Assembly (NCBI GenBank): GCA_029879595.1
Contig: JAOUPZ010000059.1
Location: 1-11,939 of the forward strand
Length of the DNA: 11,939 bases
Direction: 5' to 3'
Origin: Deltaproteobacteria bacterium
Lineage (GTDB): Bacteria > SAR324 > JACQKK01
In this document: positions 6,184 to 11,939 of the stretch, in pieces
How positions within the stretch are numbered: the first letter of the stretch is position 1
Layout of the letters: each line of letters starts with the position of its first letter
Program-made: the position numbers and the translations under genes
The notes under the pieces: model-generated
What the model was told of the DNA's origin: nothing
What the model saw: only the letters and a program-made list of their open reading frames with translations
Databases searched by the model: none

Positions 6184-6621
6184 TCAGGTTCCACTGCGGG
6201 GTGCGGCCAGGGGTACCCCGTTGATGGCCACAAAGTCCTCTCCTGTGACATCGAACTCGATATCGTGCAGTGGCTGCTCTGCTTCCTCGGTGTTGATGGA
6301 AAGCCCCGGGGCTTTCAGCTTGCAGCCAAAGGCCTCCACTTTTCGCTCCTTGCCGCCAACAAAGGCGTAAAACATCACGTCCAGGGCCTCCAGCATTTCC
6401 CATGAGCCTGCCGCCAGGGCCTTGGTGAGCAGCTTGTCCAACTCCTCGCCATCGATTTTCATCATACCCTTGGCCGACACAGGCCCCCGGAGCGAGCCGG
6501 AAGGCTTGCCGGCCTTGGTGGCAACGCCTGAGCCGATATCGACTTCCAGCGAGGCCTCCTGGACGTGGATCTGCTCCCCGTCCACGGTGATCACAAAATC
6601 TCTTCCTGAATATCTGTTCAT
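6184..6621 (-). CDS. Tail tube protein (DUF2597-like)
   Basis: This 145-residue protein directly follows the sheath, the usual position of the tube subunit. It begins with NRYSGRDFVITVDGEQIHVQ (2-21), the beta-strand entry common to tube proteins. It continues with a Gly/Ala/Ser-rich section (GSGVATKAGKPSGSLRGPVS) and ends with EFDVTGEDFVAINGVPLAAP (122-141). I associate this shape with the DUF2597 family of HP1/K139-like phages, which replaces P2 gpFII. Subunits would stack as hexamers inside the sheath. A GAGGAA ribosome site precedes the ATG at 6621. Role is confident from position and pairing with the sheath; the family name is from memory. Confidence 0.8.
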   Translation of the reverse strand: MNRYSGRDFVITVDGEQIHVQEASLEVDIGSGVATKAGKPSGSLRGPVSAKGMMKIDGEELDKLLTKALAAGSWEMLEALDVMFYAFVGGKERKVEAFGCKLKAPGLSINTEEAEQPLHDIEFDVTGEDFVAINGVPLAAPRSGT

Positions 6622-6644
6622 GTTTCCTCGGTGGTGGTTTCAGA

Positions 6645-7724
6645 TCAGGTTTCGGCGATGAGCTTCACGGAGATTTCCTCGCCGGTCTTGAGATCGCGGT
6701 ACTTGAAGGCGATCTCGGCCTTGGTGGAGGTGGGGAATGTGACCGTGAAGTCGCCGTCGGACACCGGCTGTATCCAGGGAGGCTCAAAACCGGCTGCCTG
6801 ACGCACCGGCTGCGAGATGTACTGGATATAGGCGGCCTTGCCTGCGGGGGAATCCACCACGCCCTTACCCAGGCGCATCACTCCGCGCAAGCGGACCCGC
6901 CGGGCCAGGTAATCGGAGAGCTGCAGGCGCTCGATGCGTTCCGGATCTCCGGCGCCGGCCAGGGGGAACACCTGGGCTGGGTAGTAGCCTGAAAGCCCCT
7001 CGTGCCACATGACCACCGAGGCCTTGGAAGCCGACAGTGTTTCCAGCACAGCCAGGTCAAGCGGCGCTCCGGTGGCGTCCGAAGGCAGGTCGCCCAATCC
7101 GGACAGCGCGCCCAGTTCCGGGCAGATCGGCGACTCGTAGGTTTTCTTGCGGGCGACGGCCCCAGCGATTGCGCCCAGGTCTTTTGTGAACAGGGTGGGG
7201 ATGATGGCCACCCGGCCTGCGGCCACGCCGGTTGTCACTGCATCAAAGGCGGTGGTGTACTCGCTCCAGTCCGCATCGCCGGTTACGGGCGTGTTGTCTA
7301 TGGCCCTAAAGCGCGTCAGGATCGCAGTGCGCTTGTGGATGTTCAGCCACGTTCCCGCCTTGGTTTGCAGTTCGGTGAGCTTGGCACCGGCATCGATCGG
7401 TTCGCACAGCACGATGATTTCCGGAGGTACACTCAGGGCTTCCAGGGCGCTTTCCAACGCCACCAGGATATCCGCCCAGGCGGTTGCGTTGTCATAACCC
7501 CAGGCGCTGCCCGTCCAACCGCTTCCGGCGGTGGCGATGAACGCGGTGAGCTCATCCACCAGCGGGCCGGAGGTGAACAGCGATGCCAGATCGCTGCTGG
7601 GGCCAATGGCCTTAAGCGCTCCGGATCCGGAGGCGGCTTCACCGATAAACAGGTAGTTGCCCTCCACCGCGGCGGGGGTTGGCGGGCCGGACGTGCCGGC
7701 GGATACGTTTACTTTGGGCAGCAT
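6645..7724 (-). CDS. Tail sheath protein (DUF2586-like)
   Basis: This 359-residue protein forms the contractile outer sheath. It starts MLPKVNVSAGTSGPPTPAAV and contains VEGNYLFIGEA (20-30). The C-terminal section RRVRLRGVMRLGKGVVDSPA (279-298) is followed by AYIQYISQPV, then the strand pattern DGDFTVTFPTSTKAEIAFKY ending TGEEISVKLIAET. This C-terminus is where sheath proteins keep their conserved fold. It matches what I know of the DUF2586 sheaths of HP1/K139-like phages, rather than P2 gpFI, whose sequence it does not obviously follow. Start ATG at 7724 has an AGGAG site. Next gene downstream is the tube. Role is secure by pairing and order; family by reading. Confidence 0.82.
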   Translation of the reverse strand: MLPKVNVSAGTSGPPTPAAVEGNYLFIGEAASGSGALKAIGPSSDLASLFTSGPLVDELTAFIATAGSGWTGSAWGYDNATAWADILVALESALEALSVPPEIIVLCEPIDAGAKLTELQTKAGTWLNIHKRTAILTRFRAIDNTPVTGDADWSEYTTAFDAVTTGVAAGRVAIIPTLFTKDLGAIAGAVARKKTYESPICPELGALSGLGDLPSDATGAPLDLAVLETLSASKASVVMWHEGLSGYYPAQVFPLAGAGDPERIERLQLSDYLARRVRLRGVMRLGKGVVDSPAGKAAYIQYISQPVRQAAGFEPPWIQPVSDGDFTVTFPTSTKAEIAFKYRDLKTGEEISVKLIAET

Positions 7725-7732
7725 ATTCGCTC

Positions 7733-7990
7733 CTATTTGGTCCAGTTCATCAAGGTGGACTTCAGTGACTCATGACGGCCCCGCAGGTCCTGCAGGTCGG
7801 TCTCGATCTTCTTCAGGGTTTCGCCATGTTGGGCCACCACGTTGTCCTGCCGGCCCTGGGCATAGCCGCGCATGTATATTTTGGTCAGCCATGATCCGAC
7901 CAGCGCGCCAAGTGCGGTTCCGCCGCTGAATGCGCCGCCCAGCGATCCTAGATCGATATTGTTCGGCTCCACCGTTTGCATCTCCGTCAC
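7733..7990 (-). CDS. Small membrane-anchored coiled-coil protein, 85 residues, unknown
   Basis: I do not recognise this gene. The product has a Gly/Ala-rich hydrophobic stretch, LGSLGGAFSGGTALGALVGS (14-33), that could span the membrane once, then a basic KIYMRGYAQGRQD. A charged heptad-like helix follows to the end (VVAQHGETLKKIETDLQDLR, 51-70). It starts with GTG at 7990 overlapping the previous stop (GTGA); an in-frame ATG three codons on is an alternative start. It sits between the gpS-like gene and the sheath, a spot with no P2 counterpart. A one-span protein with a long helix could be a spanin-like or holin-accessory protein, or a small structural protein; there is no lipobox. The segment is weakly hydrophobic, so membrane insertion is uncertain. 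Confidence 0.65.
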   Translation of the reverse strand: MTEMQTVEPNNIDLGSLGGAFSGGTALGALVGSWLTKIYMRGYAQGRQDNVVAQHGETLKKIETDLQDLRGRHESLKSTLMNWTK

Positions 7991-8622
7991 CGTGAAGGTT
8001 TCAACTCGTCGGCAATGATTTTCCCGATGCGGCTCATGGTGATGATCTCGTCCATGTAGTCCTCCATCAGGTCCGTCAACAGGTAGTAGCGCGATCCGTT
8101 TTGTTCTTTCCGCGCAAGGGACTTGTCATGTTCCTTCATCCTGCGGGATGTGACCTTGCCGCCCCGGAACGTGTTTTTCATCTTCTGGCCGCTGAATCCA
8201 TCCCTGTGGCGGCGGATGATCGCTCCGGCCAGCCCCCAGGTGAAGCGGGCTCTGATGTACTCAGCAGAAAGCCTGAAGCCCACCTCACCGCGCAAAATCT
8301 CAATCTGCTTATCCGTGGGGGCATCTCCCTTGCGCCGGTCGTGCTGAATGGCACGGGCCTCCTCCCGGTCAAATATAGTCACTCCCCTGGCACTGGCCCT
8401 GCGGCCCACTGCGGCGCGGACCTTTTTGGTCAGGCGACGGCGCTCTGCCACGTCATCGGGGTACTCCTGCCGGTAAAACCAGGAGACCTTGCGCTTCATG
8501 TTGTCGGCCACCACCGCGCCGATTTTGCGGTGGATGCGGGCTTTCTCCCGTTTGTCCAGCCGCATGTAGCGCAGCTGCTGGGCCAGCGTCAGGTGGCCCT
8601 TCAATTCAAGCCGTACCTGCAT
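7987..8622 (-). CDS. S: Virion morphogenesis / tail completion protein, gpS-like
   Basis: This 211-residue, strongly basic protein follows gpR, where P2 has gpS, a tail-completion protein needed at the head-tail joint. It begins MQVRLELKGHLTLAQQLRYM and has a helical, Lys/Arg-rich first half (KIGAVVADNMKRKVSWFYR, 33-51), as in virion-morphogenesis proteins. The C-terminal part RYYLLTDLMEDYMDEIITM (178-196) is acidic and hydrophobic. It is about 60 residues longer than P2 gpS (150); the excess is mostly in the middle, around HDRRKGDAPTDKQIEILRGE (94-113). Start ATG at 8622 lies four bases after the gpR stop. The name rests mainly on position plus basic character; direct similarity to P2 gpS is weak. 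Confidence 0.6.
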   Translation of the reverse strand: MQVRLELKGHLTLAQQLRYMRLDKREKARIHRKIGAVVADNMKRKVSWFYRQEYPDDVAERRRLTKKVRAAVGRRASARGVTIFDREEARAIQHDRRKGDAPTDKQIEILRGEVGFRLSAEYIRARFTWGLAGAIIRRHRDGFSGQKMKNTFRGGKVTSRRMKEHDKSLARKEQNGSRYYLLTDLMEDYMDEIITMSRIGKIIADELKPSR

Positions 8623-8626
8623 GGCG

Positions 8627-9076
8627 TCACTCCGGCTGTGGCGTCACGGCAACCTCGTCGCCCTGAATGACTCCAGGCGCTGGCGCTGCCCTCTTCCAAA
8701 CCCGTCCGCCCCACTCCAGCCTATCCACGCCGGTGTAGGCTGCATCCTCGACGTAGGTGATCTCCTCGCTGAAACGGAAGGTCAGCACCACGTCCGATCG
8801 CCCTTTGCCCACCGGCGCGCCGGTGAGTCCGTCGAATCTGTCATGCCGGCCCGCATTGGCGTCCAGCCACGCTGTGAGCGCGGCCACCAGGTCGGTCAGC
8901 TCGCCGCCGGCGCTCCAGAGCTGCACCTCGCCAGTGTATTCCAGGCGCGCGGCCAGCAGCCCACCTTCGGCCTCGGAAAAACTGCTCAGGCTGGAGGCCT
9001 CAGTGATCTCGGCATCCACCTGCTCGGGCATGGCGCGGGCCTTGAGCATGGTGGCCACGGCTTTGAGCTTTTCCAT
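8627..9076 (-). CDS. R: Tail completion protein, gpR-like
   Basis: This 149-residue protein follows gpL and precedes the gpS-like gene, matching the P2 pair R-S that completes the tail end that joins the head. The middle reads RLEYTGEVQLWSAGGELTDL (44-63) then VAALTAWLDANAG, the beta-strand then helix pattern of gpR, followed by DVVLTFRFSEEITYVEDAA (95-113), which fits the family's C-terminal strands. The extreme C-terminus (VDRLEWGGRVWKRAAPAPGV, 117-136) differs from P2. No membrane or signal segments. Gap to gpL is seven bases and to gpS four, consistent with one transcript. Identification combines pattern and gene order. Confidence 0.7.
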   Translation of the reverse strand: MEKLKAVATMLKARAMPEQVDAEITEASSLSSFSEAEGGLLAARLEYTGEVQLWSAGGELTDLVAALTAWLDANAGRHDRFDGLTGAPVGKGRSDVVLTFRFSEEITYVEDAAYTGVDRLEWGGRVWKRAAPAPGVIQGDEVAVTPQPE

Positions 9077-9083
9077 CGCGCTC

Positions 9084-9521
9084 TCAGATTAATGCGGCCC
9101 TGCAGCGGCCCGGCTTGCCGCCCTTGATGCGGGCGATGTTGTTCATGGCGCTACGCTCCCAGTCCTCCGGGGTCTGGTTCAATCCATCCAGCGCTCCGCG
9201 GGCGGTCTCGCCCTTGATCAGCGTGGGCAGGATCGGCAGCAGGCGCGCGGTGGCCATGTCGTACACGGCGGCGCTGTAGTAGCCGGTTTTCTCCGCAGGG
9301 AACCCGGACACGCCTGCGACTTCCTGATCGGCCTTCCAATCTGCCAGGGCCAGGTTCACATCCAGCAGGGCCAGGGTGAGCTGTTCTTCCAGGGTGCTGG
9401 GCGCATCACCGGGGATGCGCCGCAGTTCCTGCCAGTCCTCGATCTTCACGGCCACCCCGAACCAGGCGTCCGGATTGTTGATGGTCTTGGTGACCTGCTC
9501 GGGATTGGTAGCGTCCAGCAT
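9084..9521 (-). CDS. L: Head completion / stabilisation protein gpL
   Basis: This 145-residue protein is the head-completion protein that binds the portal after DNA packaging. The C-terminus, ARIKGGKPGRCRAALI, corresponds to the P2 gpL ending (ARIQGKPRCIVSQI), and YSAAVYDMATARLLPILPTL (82-101) matches the conserved helix YYERAVCAMATASLYERY. The N-terminal part is shorter than in P2 (169 residues). Its ATG at 9521 overlaps the preceding stop by one base (TGATG). The family call is among the surest of the small head genes because the C-terminal signature is recognisable. Confidence 0.82.
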   Translation of the reverse strand: MLDATNPEQVTKTINNPDAWFGVAVKIEDWQELRRIPGDAPSTLEEQLTLALLDVNLALADWKADQEVAGVSGFPAEKTGYYSAAVYDMATARLLPILPTLIKGETARGALDGLNQTPEDWERSAMNNIARIKGGKPGRCRAALI

Positions 9522-9739
9522 CAGCTATCCTGTTTCTTTTTCGACCTGGCCGGCTTTTCTTCCAGCACCCCTGCCAGGGGATTGTCCTCGGGCTTGCCGC
9601 CGGCGGCTGTCCATGCCTCGGTCTTGCGGCGGATCATCAGACGCTGGGCCTCGGCTTCGGCCCGGGTCATGTCCGTCCCCCGGGCGCGGATGAATTCCGC
9701 CTCTCGCTCAAGTTGTTTTTTCATCACCTTCAGGCTCAT
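9521..9739 (-). CDS. Small basic protein, 72 residues, unknown
   Basis: I do not recognise this gene. The product MSLKVMKKQLEREAEFIRAR and onward is predicted all-helical in the first 45 residues with alternating Lys/Arg and Glu. A flexible, Lys-rich tail then ends EEKPARSKKKQDS. There is no membrane segment. It is embedded between gpM and gpL, a slot empty in P2. The ATG overlaps the gpM stop (ATGA) and the stop overlaps the gpL start (TGATG), so it is a well-framed operon member. A DNA- or terminase-binding role would fit the charge and place, but that is a guess. Confidence 0.7.
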   Translation of the reverse strand: MSLKVMKKQLEREAEFIRARGTDMTRAEAEAQRLMIRRKTEAWTAAGGKPEDNPLAGVLEEKPARSKKKQDS

Positions 9740-10713
9740 ATCGGTACCACCTCGGAATCGATGTTTTTACCCACCGACTCCTCATCATTGGAACCGCCGG
9801 GGGAGCCGGGCGCGGCCTCCTGGGTGTTGTCCATTGTTGCGGACTCACCGGAGTCTGCCTGGCTCCCGGCGACGGTGGGGGATGCGTTTTCGCCGGTTTT
9901 TTCTGTGCCGCCGGTGATCCATTTTTTCACCTTGGCCAGGATGGTCTTGACACCGGATTTCTCGCCCCGGATTTCCTGTGCGCTTTCGAAGAAAGATTCG
10001 GCGGTGCTCAGGCAGTCCTGGCGCTGTTCCTCATCGCCCCGCTCTCCGGCCGCATCGGCCAGGTTGACGGCATGCTCACCCATGAGTTTGTGGAAGAATC
10101 CGGACAGGGACTCCGGCATGTCATCGGCTTCGCTGAAGACATCCTCCAGGTAGGGCATGGGGCTGCGCTTGTTCTTGATCTCCTCCCAGGCCCACTCGCT
10201 GATCTTGCGCCAGCGGAACTCATTGATGGGGGTGGCGATGGGCGAATGCTGGCCCAGGGCTTCTGCTTGGCGGGACAGCGAGATGAAGGCCTCGATGTCG
10301 CCCGCGTCCCACAGCCAGATGACGTACCAGGGCACAATGGGGTCGGCCACGGTGCGGTTTGCCGAGGCGAAGAAGGATTCAACGTGGGGCCGGTATTTTA
10401 CCAGCAGCTTAAGCTTGCCCTCGCGCTTGGCCTCCAGGGTCAGCCCTTTAAGCGCCAGGCGCTCGGCCTCGAAGTATCCGCCGGATTCGGCGGCTGCCTT
10501 GATGGCTCCGATTTTACCCAGCACAGGGGGCGGCGGCTCGGTGGGCGCTCGGGAGGCCTCTTCGCGGGCTTCATTGCGCAGGCGGACCTGCTGGAGTTTG
10601 CTCACCGGCACGGTGGCTGGGCTGGTCCGCCCATGCCTCTTTTTATCCTCCAGGGCACGGGAGGCTGCGAACTGCTCCTCGATGCGCTGCTGGACTTCTC
10701 GGATTTTGCTCAC
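9736..10713 (-). CDS. M: Terminase small subunit / endonuclease, gpM-like
   Basis: This 325-residue protein follows the capsid gene, as in P2, where gpM is the small terminase subunit that recognises the cos site and, with gpP, packages DNA. The core DPIVPWYVIWLWDAGDIEAF (122-141), then ISLSRQAEALGQ, aligns with P2 gpM DILMTVMLWRLDTGDIAGAL. MPYLEDVFSEADDMPESLSG (185-204) continues the match, and a helical FESAQEIRG lies near 240. It is longer than P2 gpM (247): an extra N-terminal helical, Lys-rich stretch and a low-complexity Gly/Ser/Glu/Asp tail over about the last 60 residues (262-325). The start is GTG at 10713 with only a weak ribosome site, after a hairpin, so it may be translated less than the capsid gene. 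Confidence 0.85.
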   Translation of the reverse strand: MSKIREVQQRIEEQFAASRALEDKKRHGRTSPATVPVSKLQQVRLRNEAREEASRAPTEPPPPVLGKIGAIKAAAESGGYFEAERLALKGLTLEAKREGKLKLLVKYRPHVESFFASANRTVADPIVPWYVIWLWDAGDIEAFISLSRQAEALGQHSPIATPINEFRWRKISEWAWEEIKNKRSPMPYLEDVFSEADDMPESLSGFFHKLMGEHAVNLADAAGERGDEEQRQDCLSTAESFFESAQEIRGEKSGVKTILAKVKKWITGGTEKTGENASPTVAGSQADSGESATMDNTQEAAPGSPGGSNDEESVGKNIDSEVVPI

Positions 10714-10734
10714 GTCTCAACCATTCAGAAGTTA

Positions 10735-10767
10735 TGGAAAATGGCGGGGGCGCACATCATCGCCCCC
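10735..10767 (-). terminator. Hairpin between capsid and gpM genes (weak terminator or attenuator)
   Basis: On the minus strand GGGGGCG (10767-10761) pairs perfectly with CGCCCCC (10752-10746) around an eight-base loop. Four bases later comes a short TTTT (10741-10738) then CC. The U run is too short for a strong intrinsic terminator, so partial termination, mRNA processing or stabilisation of the capsid message is more likely. It lies in the 66-base gap between the capsid stop and the gpM start, the largest gap on this side of the operon. Confidence 0.55.
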
Positions 10768-10779
10768 GGTCAGCTGGCA

Positions 10780-11939
10780 TCAATCATTGATGCGGTAGAT
10801 GTTCTCCGCCATGATCATGGACTCCAGGTCCTCCACAAAGTAGCCTTCCGACCACTCGTTCCAGTCCACCAGACCCTTCCACTCGTGCTTGTTTTCAAGC
10901 TTGCGGTTGAGGTTTTCGTGGACGTAGATGGACAGGTTGCGGTGCTTGGTGGCCACCAGGGTGCGGGTGGGGATGAAGGCCGGGGTTTCCACCGGGTGTC
11001 CGGCCAGCTCGGCGAAGGCCCGCTCCAGGGCCACCTTCTCGGTGGGCTGGGCGGCATGCTGGTTGTACAGGATGCCCCGCTCGGTGGCGCGCAGGTCGTC
11101 AGCCATCATTGCGGTGAGGCCGGAGCGCTTCTGCACCGGGATGGACGCCACCAGGTCCACCATCAGCTCGTCCATGTTCTTGTAGTCGGGGGCCTGGGTG
11201 GCCTTGGCTCCACCGGCGACATTTTCCACGGTGTGGGCCTTGGTGATGTGGATCTTGTTCGCGGTGGAGGCGGCCAGCACCAGGTGGGTGCCATCATAGT
11301 TGACGCCCTGGCCGGACACCACGATCTGCGCGCCGGATTTGAAGCCGTGAGCCGTGGCGGGTATGCCCACCGTGCCACCGCCCTCATCGGTGATGGCCTC
11401 GCCGGTATTCAGGGCTACCTCTTTGTTCTGGGAATCCACAAATATTTTGCCAGAACCGGCCACGATCTCCGAGATCACGTTGGCGGCTTTTTCATCGCGT
11501 AGGCGCTGAATCCAGCCCTTGTTCAGGGTGGTGATGGCAGCGGTCTGCACATAGGCCTGGGAATCGTCGGTACCGTTCCACCCCAGGAACAGCCGGTCGT
11601 TGGCGATGCGCAGGGCCTTGTCGGCCAGCAGGCGCTCCCTGAAGTTGGCAAAGCGCGCATAGGCGTTGAGCTTCTCCCAGGAGAACAGGATATCCGCCTC
11701 GGTGCTGAGCAGCTTGTAGGTGCGGTTGCTCTGGCTGGCGGCAATCGAGGGCTCGCGGGCGTTGGTGGGCGGGTTGGTGCGCTTGAGCACCCGCTCGTCC
11801 ATGTCGCTATACAGCAGTTTGCCCTCGGTTTCCTTGAGGCCGGTGACCACATTGATCTTTTTCAAAAAGCCGGTGACATCGGCATCCACCACCAGGCTGT
11901 TCAGCCGCTCGTGGGTTTTGACCGGCACGGGGAATGAAT
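10780..11939 (-). CDS. N: Major capsid protein, P2 gpN family, with inserted domain (5' end missing)
   Basis: This P2-family capsid protein (HK97 fold) ends at 10780. The frame is open to the right edge. GTG at 11928 could give 382 residues, but P2 gpN has about 30 more before the conserved FLTRINIV, here FLKKINVV at residues 21-28 (counting from 11928), so the true start is probably outside. Recognisable sections are NAYARFANFRERLLADKALR (88-107, P2 LWARYQDFQLRIRNAI), FLGWNGT (114-120), ERLLADKALRIANDR, NLSIYVHENLNRKLE (331-345) and GYFVEDLESMIMAENI (362-377). Residues about 172-244 are absent from P2 gpN and look like an inserted small beta domain. gpN is normally cut near its N-terminus during maturation; that region is outside the window. 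Confidence 0.9.
   Translation of the reverse strand, partial: SFPVPVKTHERLNSLVVDADVTGFLKKINVVTGLKETEGKLLYSDMDERVLKRTNPPTNAREPSIAASQSNRTYKLLSTEADILFSWEKLNAYARFANFRERLLADKALRIANDRLFLGWNGTDDSQAYVQTAAITTLNKGWIQRLRDEKAANVISEIVAGSGKIFVDSQNKEVALNTGEAITDEGGGTVGIPATAHGFKSGAQIVVSGQGVNYDGTHLVLAASTANKIHITKAHTVENVAGGAKATQAPDYKNMDELMVDLVASIPVQKRSGLTAMMADDLRATERGILYNQHAAQPTEKVALERAFAELAGHPVETPAFIPTRTLVATKHRNLSIYVHENLNRKLENKHEWKGLVDWNEWSEGYFVEDLESMIMAENIYRIND

Noticed and set aside
10072..11502. Very long plus-strand open frame (476 codons)
   Set aside because: It is the complement of the gpM and capsid genes. It is long only because of GC bias; the minus-strand products match known phage families.
1..11939. 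CRISPR arrays, tRNA genes, insertion sequences, attachment sites
   Set aside because: I looked for regular repeats, cloverleaf-like sequences, transposase-like products and flanking repeats and saw none; the window is continuous phage coding sequence.

Overview
This window is a contiguous block of the structural (late) operon of a P2-like contractile-tailed phage (myovirus), most likely a prophage or temperate phage of a Gram-negative, GC-rich proteobacterium. The evidence is family-level resemblance, by reading, to a P2-family major capsid protein, gpM-type small terminase, gpL, gpR, gpS, gpJ and gpI. The tail sheath, tail tube and one baseplate protein look like the DUF2586, DUF2597 and DUF2590 families. 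Those three, with lysis genes placed between tube and tape measure, point to the HP1/K139-like branch rather than P2 itself. The host species cannot be named from the sequence.

Layout: every phage structural gene is on the minus strand, so the order of transcription runs from right to left. The order is major capsid (runs off the right edge), a hairpin, small terminase gpM, a 72-residue orphan, head completion gpL, tail completion gpR, gpS-like protein, an 85-residue membrane/coiled-coil protein, tail sheath, tail tube, M15-type endolysin, two-helix holin candidate, tail assembly chaperone with a -1 frameshift extension, tape measure protein, DUF2590 baseplate protein, a 51-residue orphan, baseplate gpJ, tail protein gpI, and a tail fibre that runs off the left edge. 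Genes are tightly packed, with many ATGA, GTGA, TGATG or TAATG overlaps, as expected for a translationally coupled late operon. No promoter was seen for it; it should lie to the right of the window. There is no gene-free stretch longer than 300 bases.

Three things stand out. First, the tail assembly chaperone gene ends on an A_AAA_AAG slippery heptamer and continues open in the -1 frame for 57 codons, giving a 145-residue fusion that conventional ORF calling misses. Second, the only gap of any size, between that extension and the tape measure gene, holds an oppositely oriented 48-codon ORF. It has a near-perfect Shine-Dalgarno and encodes a small, very hydrophobic membrane peptide; its 3' end is antisense to the frameshift extension. 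Third, the capsid protein carries an inserted module of about 70 residues, resembling the small beta domains labelled FCCH-like in phage proteins, at a place where P2 gpN has only a short linker.
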